8,395 nt of DNA, from contig JASLXL010000192.1 in the NCBI GenBank assembly GCA_030740335.1, forward strand, positions 1 through 8,395, read 5' to 3'. Numbering within the stretch: position 1 is the first letter of the stretch; each line of letters begins with the position of its first letter. The notes under the pieces were generated by a model. That model was given only the letters and a program-made list of their open reading frames with translations, did no database searches and was not told the origin of the DNA. The stretch comes from SAR202 cluster bacterium (GTDB lineage Bacteria; Chloroflexota; Dehalococcoidia; SAR202; CAJWER01). Both the position numbers and the translations under genes were made by a program. Of the stretch, positions 1 to 6,331 are shown in pieces.

Positions 1-1993
1 GCAGGTCCTTGGCGCCCTTGCCGTCGGCGCCTTCAACCGAGCCCATACCCTCGTCGAACATCTGGAGACAGTGGGGGCACGATACGCCGACCGTGTCCGC
101 ACCCGTCTCCAAGAACTGCTCGGTGCGAAGGTGGTTCACCCGCCGACCACGACTCTCCTCTGTCCATAAGTGCCCGCCGCCTGCACCGCAGCAGAAGCCG
201 CGCTCTCGTCGCTGCTCCATCTCGGCCAACTGAGCGCCGGGTATCGCCTCAATGATCTTCCGAGGCTCGTCGTAGATGCCATTATGTCGGCCCAGGTAAC
301 AAGAGTCGTGATAGGCCACGTTCGTCGCCAACTCCACCACAGGCTTGATCTTGCCTTGATCGATTAGCCCTGACACGAACTGGGTATAGTGGACGACCTC
401 GTAGTTTCCGCCCAGATGCGGATATTCGTTCTTGATGTTGTTGAAGCAGTGGGGGCAGATGGCGACGATTTTCTTCACATTGTACCGATTGAGTATCTCG
501 ATATTCTGCTGCGCCATGATCTGATACAGGTACTCGTTGCCCATGCGTCGGGCCGAATCTCCGGTGCAGATCTCCTCCGCGCCAAGGATGGCAAAGTTCA
601 CTCCGGCACGCTTGAGCACCGATACCATCGAACGGGCAACACTCTGGCTGCGCTTCTCTAGGGCGGCGGTACATCCGACCCAGAACAGAACCTCGGCCTC
701 CGGGTGATCCGCCATTGTTGGAACATCGAGTCCTTCTGCCCAGTCTGTCCGCGTGTACTGCGTGCCCCGCCAGGGATGGCCTCGCTGTTCCAGGCTCATC
801 AGTGCACCGGCCGCCGACTCAGGCATGCTGGCCTGTTCCATCACCAGATTGCGCCGCATGCCCAGAATCAGATCGATGTGCTCGACTCCCGCTGGACAAA
901 CCTGCTCACACGCGCCGCAGGTGAGACAATCCCACAACGCTTCCTCACCAATTGCCGGGATGACTGACTCTTCCTCGCCGTCGCCGTTTAGGAGGACCGG
1001 TGACGCCTCGATCAAATGATCCTTAACACCCTGGGCGATGTGCATCGGTGACAATAATTTGCCGGAAACGTTGGCGGGACAAGCGTCCGTACATCGACCG
1101 CAAACGGCGCAGGCATAGCCGTCCAGCAACTCTTTCGTCGTGAAATTGCGTACTCTGGCAGAACCAAATGTCTCCGCCGTCTCCAGATCCATCGGCGTCG
1201 ACAGTGTGCCCATGGGCGACAAGTCCCGCATGACAAACGCAACCGGCGCTCCTATGAGGTGCATGTGCTTTGAAAGCGGTATGTAGACGGCGAATCCTAG
1301 AATCAGAGCAAGGTGCGCCCACCACGAGAGTTCATGAAGAGCCTTGGCTACACCCTCACTCAGCCCTGAATCCCTCAGTGACTCTCCAATGGCGGAGCTG
1401 ATGGGAGCAGCCGTCGTCGGGCCGTTGCCACCGGCCGCTACGTAGAACACCTCGCTCAGCATGGTTAGTACCATCAGTAGTGCAATGAGGGCCAGAATGA
1501 TTGCCGACTCCCATTTCTGGGTGAGGTCGAACGAGAGCCTGCGCGGCGTGACCACCCACCTGCGGACCACCGCCCATCCCAGGACGGCCAGGAAGACCAC
1601 TGCCAGCACGTCAATGTACACCGCGAAAGCCCGTACGCCCGAGTCTGTGAACAGCGTGATCGAGAACTGATCCCACACAGAGTCGCCAAAGATGAATACA
1701 ACGTAGCTGAACGTGAAGGAGAGGAAGCCCCAGAAGATAAAGAAGTGGGCCAGTCCGGCGCGGTCTCTGAGCGAAACACTCTGGACTACCCGAGACTGTC
1801 CCAGGATCAGCGGGATGGCGCCGATGAGCCTTTCCACAGGGCGATCGAAACGGTTCGCGTCTTTTCCGAGGAGGACTAGTCTTACAACCCGCCGATAGAG
1901 CACAACGGCCGCCGCCGAGAAGCCCAGTCCCGCTAGTGCGTACACGCCCAGCCAGGTTGGGATAGTGCCAAAAATATCATCTGGTGGGACCAT
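1..1993 (-). CDS. Fused membrane Fe-S oxidoreductase, HdrD/GlpC/EtfD type (C-terminus off the left edge)
   Basis: The frame is open from an ATG at 1993-1991 to the window edge, 664 codons without a stop; an in-frame TGA at 2035-2033 limits upstream extension. The N-terminal ~245 residues hold about five hydrophobic helices (roughly 13-33, 80-103, 122-146, 163-186, 220-242), resembling a NarI-like heme b domain. His83, His220, His227, His243 and His245 are possible heme ligands. Next come two 4Fe-4S motifs, Cys295/298/301/305 and Cys356/359/362/366, each ending in CP. Two CCG cysteine-rich domains follow: Cys441, Cys476, Cys513/516, and Cys565, Cys601-Cys602, Cys639/642. The second is canonical (GFCCGAGGG); the first has Cys-Thr instead of Cys-Cys. 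This order matches membrane Fe-S oxidoreductases that pass electrons to quinone, such as mycobacterial EtfD. The electron donor (ETF, a thiol or another protein) cannot be told from this window. No clear Shine-Dalgarno precedes the ATG. Only a short tail should be missing, since the last CPHC motif is already present. Confidence 0.88.
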   Translation of the reverse strand, partial: MVPPDDIFGTIPTWLGVYALAGLGFSAAAVVLYRRVVRLVLLGKDANRFDRPVERLIGAIPLILGQSRVVQSVSLRDRAGLAHFFIFWGFLSFTFSYVVFIFGDSVWDQFSITLFTDSGVRAFAVYIDVLAVVFLAVLGWAVVRRWVVTPRRLSFDLTQKWESAIILALIALLMVLTMLSEVFYVAAGGNGPTTAAPISSAIGESLRDSGLSEGVAKALHELSWWAHLALILGFAVYIPLSKHMHLIGAPVAFVMRDLSPMGTLSTPMDLETAETFGSARVRNFTTKELLDGYACAVCGRCTDACPANVSGKLLSPMHIAQGVKDHLIEASPVLLNGDGEEESVIPAIGEEALWDCLTCGACEQVCPAGVEHIDLILGMRRNLVMEQASMPESAAGALMSLEQRGHPWRGTQYTRTDWAEGLDVPTMADHPEAEVLFWVGCTAALEKRSQSVARSMVSVLKRAGVNFAILGAEEICTGDSARRMGNEYLYQIMAQQNIEILNRYNVKKIVAICPHCFNNIKNEYPHLGGNYEVVHYTQFVSGLIDQGKIKPVVELATNVAYHDSCYLGRHNGIYDEPRKIIEAIPGAQLAEMEQRRERGFCCGAGGGHLWTEESRGRRVNHLRTEQFLETGADTVGVSCPHCLQMFDEGMGSVEGADGKGAKDL

Positions 1994-2036
1994 GGCAATA
2001 GGATACAGGGGCTGAGGGCTGTGTACTAGAGGTCAG

Positions 2037-2079
2037 TGGTACGTGTCGGTAGAGCCCACGGCCCGTCCATCTCGTACCA
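2037..2079. repeat. Spaced inverted repeat upstream of the oxidoreductase gene
   Basis: TGGTACG (2037-2043) and CGTACCA (2073-2079) are perfect 7-bp inverted arms separated by 29 bases, 44 bases upstream of the oxidoreductase start. A second, imperfect stem lies next to it at 2085-2108 (GATCGGCCTG / CAGGACCAATC around CAT). They could form leader structure or an operator, or be chance. No function is assigned. Confidence 0.3.
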
Positions 2080-2142
2080 ATGCTGATCGGCCTGCATCAG
2101 GACCAATCGCGCCAGGGCCCTACGGGGAGGAGCCTAGCCTGT

Positions 2143-2167
2143 GAGGGCAGGTCTGTGACCTGCCCTC
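2143..2167. repeat. Perfect 11-bp palindrome with 3-base loop between the prenyltransferase and oxidoreductase genes
   Basis: GAGGGCAGGTC (2143-2153), loop TGT, GACCTGCCCTC (2157-2167). It lies 63 bases past the prenyltransferase stop. In the direction of the flanking genes (minus strand) the stem is followed by ACAGG and not by a T-run, so it is a poor intrinsic terminator for them. On the plus strand it is followed by only TTT. It may be a weak or factor-assisted terminator, an mRNA-stabilising hairpin, or a dispersed REP-like palindrome. Confidence 0.6.
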
Positions 2168-2229
2168 TTTGCACCGCACGTGTGTCGCAAATCGCGCCCT
2201 ATGCGGCGATCCGTACCGACACCTATTCC

Positions 2230-3153
2230 CTATCCCCAGACCATAAGCACCGTGGCCGCGGTGCTTAACCAGAAAGCCACGCAAACGATGAGCGGCACAT
2301 CCGTTACAAATATATCCTCGGGACTTTCGCCGAGGTTTCGGACATGGACTAGGTACAGATAGCGGAATAACCCATAGCCGACGAACGGGATCGTTAGCAT
2401 CATCGCGTGGTTTTCGGGCAGGTTTGGCGCGGTAAATGTGTACAGGGTGTATGCGACGAAGGTAGACGGCGCGACGATGGCGATGAACTGGTCGAGCAAC
2501 GGTTTTGTGTACCACTGCAACGTCTCGCGTTGTAGGCCCGCGGCATCTCCGGCGGCCTCGATCTCGCTGCGCCGTTTCGACAATGCCATGAATAGCGCTC
2601 CCAGACCCGTGCAGATGTAGAGCCAAGGCGAGACCGGTACCTGGAGCACCGCCGCTCCGCCAACCGCCCGCAGTACGAAGCCGACGCTAATGGCAAACAC
2701 GTCCACGATAACAAGCCGTTTCAAGAGCGTGGAGTAGGCCAGCATAGTTGCCAAATATCCGATGGCAACCCAGCCGAATTGAGGCTCGAGTACCACCGCG
2801 AATCCGATGGCCACGGCAGCCAGAATGGCTGCCGATGACCAGGCAATGGGGACTGAAAGAGCACCTGACGGGATGGGCCTTGAGCGCTTTTTCGGGTGCA
2901 GCCGGTCGCGGTCCACGTCGAAGATATCGTTGACCAGGTAAACCGCCCCGCTGAGCATCGAAAACAGCAGGAAGGCCAGCGTAGTCTTGCCGAACAGTTC
3001 GAGGGCCCGACCGGGCTCCGCCAGATCCCACGTCGCCTGGGCGGTGAAGAACAGTGCGAAATAGACGAGCAGGTTCTTGGTCCACTGCCGGGGCCGAGTG
3101 GCCACGACGAGGGCTATGATCATCGGAGTGCTTCGATCGTAGGAGGTCCCCAT
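2230..3153 (-). CDS. UbiA-family prenyltransferase, decaprenyl-phosphate phosphoribosyltransferase-like
   Basis: An integral membrane protein of 307 residues from the chosen ATG, ending in TAG. It opens with the family's RPRQWTKN segment (residues 20-27). The first Asp-rich motif follows, spaced as NDxxDxxxDxxHPxKxxRPI: Asn75, Asp76, Asp79, Asp83, His86, Lys89, Arg92, Pro93. The HPxKxxRPI ending is typical of the DPPR-synthase branch (Rv3806c-like), which transfers phosphoribose from PRPP to polyprenyl phosphate. The second polar motif is YSTLLKR (140-146) with Asp151. The rest is a series of hydrophobic helices ending near the C-terminus. The substrate is inferred from motif resemblance; another UbiA-type acceptor is possible, and none of the usual DPPR partner genes (oxidase or epimerase) is adjacent. 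The start is uncertain: ATG 3153 or ATG 3123 both fit the family length, and neither has a good Shine-Dalgarno. The frame stays open upstream to 3354. Confidence 0.85.
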   Translation of the reverse strand: MGTSYDRSTPMIIALVVATRPRQWTKNLLVYFALFFTAQATWDLAEPGRALELFGKTTLAFLLFSMLSGAVYLVNDIFDVDRDRLHPKKRSRPIPSGALSVPIAWSSAAILAAVAIGFAVVLEPQFGWVAIGYLATMLAYSTLLKRLVIVDVFAISVGFVLRAVGGAAVLQVPVSPWLYICTGLGALFMALSKRRSEIEAAGDAAGLQRETLQWYTKPLLDQFIAIVAPSTFVAYTLYTFTAPNLPENHAMMLTIPFVGYGLFRYLYLVHVRNLGESPEDIFVTDVPLIVCVAFWLSTAATVLMVWG

Positions 3154-3371
3154 GAACCGATGATACGCGCCGCCATCCTTAGGGGTCAATTGGAATTGCC
3201 CGACGTTCACCGCGTTCTTGGGCAGTACTACGATGGGTACCTCCGAAGATCGTGTCCCGTCCGGCTCAACACCCTTGCGGAACGTTTGGCCTGCGGCCAC
3301 CATCACAGCAGAATACATCGCAGAGAACCTGCAATCCAAAAAAGACAATATCACATTGACAGGAGCGAAAA

Positions 3372-3744
3372 TTGGAACTAGGCACGTTCTTCATTTAGCT
3401 TGGCGGTCAAGGATATCGAGGCATCAAAGGTATTCCGCGAAAAACTCGGATTCCAGGTGTTCGGCGGTGACGCTTCTCAAAACTGACTCATCATGAAAAG
3501 CGGCGGAAGCATGATCGGGCTCTTACGGGGAATGTTCGAGAAAAATATGCTCACATTCAATCCCGGCTGGGGTGGCAATGCTGCGACGCTCGACGACTAC
3601 ATCGATGTGCGCGAACTCCAGCGACGTCTCAAAAAGCAGGTCGTGGAACTGGCCAGCGAGGCGGATGAGAATACGGCCGGACCAGACAGTTTCGTCGCAA
3701 TCGACCCCGACGGGAACCCGATACTCGTCGATCAGCGCGTGTGA
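3372..3744 (+). pseudogene. Decayed VOC-family (glyoxalase/bleomycin resistance fold) gene: frameshift plus in-frame stop
   Basis: Read with one frame correction, this gives a full-length VOC protein of about 123 residues. A TTG start at 3372, with AGGAG at 3361-3365 six bases upstream, begins (M)ELGTFF and hits TAG at 3396-3398. One frame over, the protein resumes as FSLAVKDIEASKVF and EKLGFQVFGGDASQN from about 3394. Deleting one T near 3390-3391 would join the two. That frame then meets TGA at 3484-3486, where relatives have Trp before LI-K-G, and continues in frame as LIMKSGGSMIGL, GMFEKNMLTFNPGW, DVRELQRRLK and finally DPDGNPILVDQRV to TGA at 3742-3744. An Arg replaces the usual Tyr before EKLGF. 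Family, order and expected length are clear; the original substrate is unknown. The 83-residue frame from ATG 3493 is open, but it lacks the first beta-alpha-beta module and is unlikely to be a working enzyme. Sequencing error at both lesions is the alternative. Confidence 0.85.
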
Positions 3745-3938
3745 CTCGGAGCGCCCTTGATTTGACCTGACCTCTGCGCACCACCATGACCTGCACCACC
3801 CACCATCGCCCGCTGCCAACGCCGCCACGACTCTGATCTGCGAGGCTGAAGCGTTCGCTACTTGCTTTGTCACATTGTGGTGGGATACGCCATACTCTTT
3901 GGCACGACAGACACTACGCTACCCTTGCTCTCAAGTTG

Positions 3939-3968
3939 TTGACAAGCCTTCTCCCGCTACCTTAAGAT
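3939..3968 (+). promoter_or_regulatory. Sigma-A-type promoter of groES-groEL
   Basis: A perfect -35 TTGACA (3939-3944) is followed after 18 bases by TAAGAT (3963-3968), or after 17 bases by TTAAGA. Transcription would begin about 3975, inside the left arm of the CIRCE element, which is the usual layout for HrcA repression. The leader to the groES start would be about 75 bases. Confidence 0.8.
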
Positions 3969-3971
3969 GTA

Positions 3972-3998
3972 TTAGCAGTCTTCCATACGGACTGCTAA
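3972..3998 (+). promoter_or_regulatory. CIRCE operator (HrcA binding site), symmetric variant
   Basis: TTAGCAGTC (3972-3980), a 9-base spacer, GACTGCTAA (3990-3998): a perfect 9-bp inverted repeat. The classical CIRCE is TTAGCACTC-N9-GAGTGCTAA. This copy has the same spacing and differs only at the seventh base of each arm, changed in a matched way so that symmetry is kept. It sits between the promoter and groES, so the heat-shock repressor HrcA is the expected regulator; hrcA itself is not in the window. Confidence 0.93.
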
Positions 3999-4049
3999 AC
4001 TGGTCTCTAATGCGTGACAAAGAACAGCGATAGGAGGAGACGAATACGG

Positions 4050-4349
4050 ATGACAACGAAAACCGCGTTCAAGCCCCTGGGTAACAGGATTGTGATTGAG
4101 CCCCTAGAGGGCGACGAGCAGATGTCTTCGGGAGGCATATTCATCCCCGACACCGCGAAAGAAAAGCCCCAGGACGGCACCATAGTCGCAGTCGGCCCCG
4201 GCCGACTGACAGACGACGGCAAGCGAGTCCCGATGGAAGTAGCGGTCGGCGACGTGGTGGTGTACTCAAAGTACGCCGGCACCGAGTACAAAGAAGACGG
4301 CACCGAGTATCTGATTCTGCGAGAAGACGACATTCTGTTCAAGAAGTAA
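4050..4349 (+). CDS. groES: Co-chaperonin GroES (Hsp10)
   Basis: A 99-residue GroES, the usual length. It forms the seven-subunit lid that caps the GroEL folding chamber in the cytoplasm. Hallmarks: [13 protein letters not shown] at 7-19, the mobile loop around 20-41 with the GroEL-contacting hydrophobic triplet Ile30-Phe31-Ile32 before Pro33, the [13 protein letters not shown] strand, and the C-terminal [13 protein letters not shown] 4050 is chosen because AGGAGGAGA at 4032-4040 lies just upstream and the protein then begins like its family. An in-frame GTG at 4014 would add 12 basic residues, several of them encoded by the Shine-Dalgarno itself. It is the first gene of a two-gene operon, with groEL starting 51 bases after its stop, and is controlled by the CIRCE promoter upstream. 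Confidence 0.97.
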   Translation: MTTKTAFKPLGNRIVIEPLEGDEQMSSGGIFIPDTAKEKPQDGTIVAVGPGRLTDDGKRVPMEVAVGDVVVYSKYAGTEYKEDGTEYLILREDDILFKK

Positions 4350-4400
4350 CCGTCGAAACACTGACCCAGGTCGGAACCCAAGCAATTTAGGAGTGAATGA

Positions 4401-6011
4401 ATGCCCAAAGAACTAAAATTCAGTGAGGATGCCCGCGCGGCAATGAAGCGCGGTATTGATACCATGAGCAGCACCGTTGGCGTAACCCTCGGACCGCGGG
4501 GACGTAACGTCGTGCTCGACAAGAAGTTCGGCCCACCGCAGGTGTGCAGCGACGGCGTGACGATCGCCAAGGAGATCGAGCTCGAAGACCCCTTCGAGAA
4601 CATGGGCGCCCAGCTACTCAAGGAAGCAGCCAGTAAGACTAACGACGTGGCGGGTGACGGCACGACGACCGCTACGGTCCTCGCGCAAGCCATCATCCAC
4701 GAGGGTTTCAGGAACATCGCCGCAGGCGCCGACTCCATGGCACTCAAGCGCGGCATCGACAAGGGCGTCGGCGCCCTCCGCAAGTCCATCGAAGAGATGT
4801 CTACGCCGGTCGCGGGCAAGACCCAGATCGCCCAGGTCGCATCACTGTCGGCCCACGACGATGAGATGGGCGGACTGATTGCCGAGGTCATGGAGAAGGT
4901 AGGCAAGGACGGCGTCATCACGGTCGAGGAGTCCAAAGGCATCACCTTCGAGCAAGAATTTGTCGAGGGCATGCAGATCGACCGCGGCTATATCTCCCCG
5001 TACTTCGTCACCAACCAGGACCGGATGGAAACAGACCTCGAGGACCCAATGATCCTCATCACCGACAAGAAGGTTACGGCAGTCTCGGACCTGCTGCCTG
5101 CGCTGGAGAAGATTTTGCAGATCGGCAAGAACCTGGTAATCGTCGCTGAGGACATCGAGGGCGAGGCCCTGGCGACCCTGGTCGTTAACAAGCTCCGCGG
5201 CACGCTGAACGTACTGGCCCTCAAGGCCCCTGGATTCGGCGACCGCCGCAAGGCGATGCTTGAGGACATGGCCATTCTGACCGGCGCCACCGTCATCAGC
5301 GAGGAAGTCGGGCGCAAGCTCGACTCCGTCACACCCGAAGACCTAGGTCGGTCCCGGCGTGTCGTGTCCACCAAGGACGACACCACCTTCGTCGACGGCG
5401 GGGGCCACGAGGACGCCATTCAGGGCCGTATCAACCAGATCAAGGCACAGGTCGATGAGACCACCTCCGATTTCGACCGCGAGAAGCTGCAAGAGAGGCT
5501 CGCCAAGCTCTCCGGCGGAGTTGCGGTCATTCAGGTCGGCGCAGCCACTGAGGTCGAGTTGAAAGAGAAGAAGCAGCGACTGGAGGACGCCCTGTCTGCC
5601 ACTCGCGCAGCAGTTGAGGAGGGCATTGTCCCAGGCGGTGGGGTTGCCCTGCTCCGGTCCCGCACAGCCCTTGACTCCCTGAATCTCGACGGAGACGAGA
5701 AGACCGGCATCACGATCCTGCGGACCGCCCTGGAGGCGCCCGTAAAGCTCATCTCCGAGAACACCGGCGTCCCTGGCGTCGTGATTCTGGCCGAGAGCGA
5801 CAAGGCCGAGGGAGACTGGGGCTACGACGCCGAGTCAGGCGAGTTCACTCACCTGCTGGAGCGTGGAATCATGGACCCGGCCAAGGTCACTCGTGCGGCA
5901 ATCGAGAACTCGGCGAGTGTTGCAGCCATGGTGCTGACCACCGAGTCCCTGATCACCGACATCAAGGAAGAGATACCGGCCGGCCCCGTCCCGCCTCCCA
6001 TGGACTACTAG
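4401..6011 (+). CDS. groEL: Chaperonin GroEL (Hsp60)
   Basis: A 536-residue group I chaperonin, the ATP-driven double-ring folding machine that works with GroES. The equatorial ATP site is intact: [12 protein letters not shown] (29-40), [12 protein letters not shown] (50-61), [11 protein letters not shown] with Asp86 (85-95), the catalytic Asp396 in [21 protein letters not shown], and the C-terminal nucleotide-binding segment near 472-490. The apical domain (about 190-370) includes [13 protein letters not shown] (198-210), and [21 protein letters not shown] is conserved at 275-295. AGGAG at 4389-4393, seven bases before the ATG, sets the start. Cys49 occupies the position before the SDGVTIAK motif, where many GroELs have Thr-Asn. 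The protein ends in PVPPPMDY and lacks the Gly-Gly-Met repeat tail of proteobacterial GroEL, which suggests a non-proteobacterial lineage. It is cotranscribed with groES and followed by a strong terminator. Confidence 0.98.
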   Translation: MPKELKFSEDARAAMKRGIDTMSSTVGVTLGPRGRNVVLDKKFGPPQVCSDGVTIAKEIELEDPFENMGAQLLKEAASKTNDVAGDGTTTATVLAQAIIHEGFRNIAAGADSMALKRGIDKGVGALRKSIEEMSTPVAGKTQIAQVASLSAHDDEMGGLIAEVMEKVGKDGVITVEESKGITFEQEFVEGMQIDRGYISPYFVTNQDRMETDLEDPMILITDKKVTAVSDLLPALEKILQIGKNLVIVAEDIEGEALATLVVNKLRGTLNVLALKAPGFGDRRKAMLEDMAILTGATVISEEVGRKLDSVTPEDLGRSRRVVSTKDDTTFVDGGGHEDAIQGRINQIKAQVDETTSDFDREKLQERLAKLSGGVAVIQVGAATEVELKEKKQRLEDALSATRAAVEEGIVPGGGVALLRSRTALDSLNLDGDEKTGITILRTALEAPVKLISENTGVPGVVILAESDKAEGDWGYDAESGEFTHLLERGIMDPAKVTRAAIENSASVAAMVLTTESLITDIKEEIPAGPVPPPMDY

Positions 6012-6037
6012 GCCAACAGGCACTGTAGCGACTTAGT

Positions 6038-6075
6038 CAGGCCCCGGTTCGTGCAGCGAACCGGGGCCTGTTTTT
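6038..6075 (+). terminator. Intrinsic terminator of the groES-groEL operon
   Basis: A perfect 14-bp GC-rich stem, CAGGCCCCGGTTCG (6038-6051) and CGAACCGGGGCCTG (6057-6070), encloses the loop TGCAG and is followed directly by TTTTT (6071-6075). It lies 26 bases after the groEL stop. The T-run on the plus strand shows the orientation. Confidence 0.96.
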
Positions 6076-6111
6076 GTCTCCGCTACTGGTTGTAGGTCCG
6101 CGACGAGATTT

Positions 6112-6130
6112 CCACCACATATAGTGGTGG
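6112..6130. repeat. Short palindrome upstream of the dnaE promoter
   Basis: CCACCAC (6112-6118), ATATA, GTGGTGG (6124-6130): perfect 7-bp arms around an AT-rich centre. It lies 30 bases before the candidate dnaE -35 box, where an activator or repressor site could sit. No T-run follows, so it is not a terminator. The regulator, if any, is unknown. Confidence 0.45.
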
Positions 6131-6159
6131 CCGCCTCCCAAAATTGCCTCTCTGAACCC

Positions 6160-6188
6160 TTGATTACCCCCTCAATTCACCGTATGAT
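6160..6188 (+). promoter_or_regulatory. Candidate sigma-A-type promoter for dnaE
   Basis: TTGATT (6160-6165), a 17-base spacer, TATGAT (6183-6188). The -10 matches five of six consensus bases and the -35 four of six. Start near 6195 would leave a leader of about 137 bases before the TTG start of dnaE. The 320-base stretch from the groEL stop to dnaE holds only the terminator, this promoter and two small inverted repeats; no gene was recognised in it. Confidence 0.6.
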
Positions 6189-6239
6189 GACCTCTGACCC
6201 GGCTTCGTTATGGCGCACCGACGTCACCCGAAATTCAAC

Positions 6240-6259
6240 CCCGGGACAACATTCCCGGG
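6240..6259 (+). repeat. Inverted repeat in the dnaE leader
   Basis: CCCGGGA (6240-6246), loop CAACAT, TCCCGGG (6253-6259). In the predicted leader RNA it would form a 7-bp GC-rich hairpin about 72 bases before the dnaE start. It has no T-run. It could be a modest leader structure, or chance. Confidence 0.35.
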
Positions 6260-6331
6260 AGATCGGCTCGGGACACTGGAGTCCACCCGGCTCCGACGTT
6301 TCATCCGGTCTTAGCTCGCCTGGAGACTAGC

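Noticed and set aside
2120..2626. A 168-residue minus-strand open frame
   Set aside because: It overlaps the prenyltransferase in another frame, is rich in Arg/His, and shows no family resemblance.
3356..3361. TTGACA as a promoter -35 box for the VOC gene
   Set aside because: It lies only 10 bases before the start codon and no -10 box is found at the right spacing downstream.
2896..3381. A 161-residue open frame on the plus strand
   Set aside because: It lies opposite the conserved UbiA Asp-rich motif region, has no recognisable domain, and runs across the non-coding gap into the VOC Shine-Dalgarno.
3484..3486. TGA read as Trp by an altered genetic code
   Set aside because: A separate frameshift already disrupts the same gene, and the VOC frame itself appears to end on TGA after its conserved C-terminus.
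3745..3938. Possible gene or RNA between the VOC remnant and the groES promoter
   Set aside because: No convincing open frame, strong stem or RNA motif was seen; it appears to be plain intergenic sequence.
4014..4049. GTG at 4014 as the groES start
   Set aside because: The added residues are encoded by the Shine-Dalgarno region and are not part of GroES proteins; ATG 4050 fits both the family and the ribosome site.
4007..4972. A 321-residue open frame on the minus strand across groES and groEL
   Set aside because: It is antisense to two unmistakable genes, its composition is Ser/Pro/Thr-rich as expected from mirrored high-GC3 codons, and it has no recognisable motif.
6124..6330. A 68-residue plus-strand open frame between groEL and dnaE
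   Set aside because: It overlaps the predicted dnaE promoter and leader, has no Shine-Dalgarno, and its composition is not protein-like.
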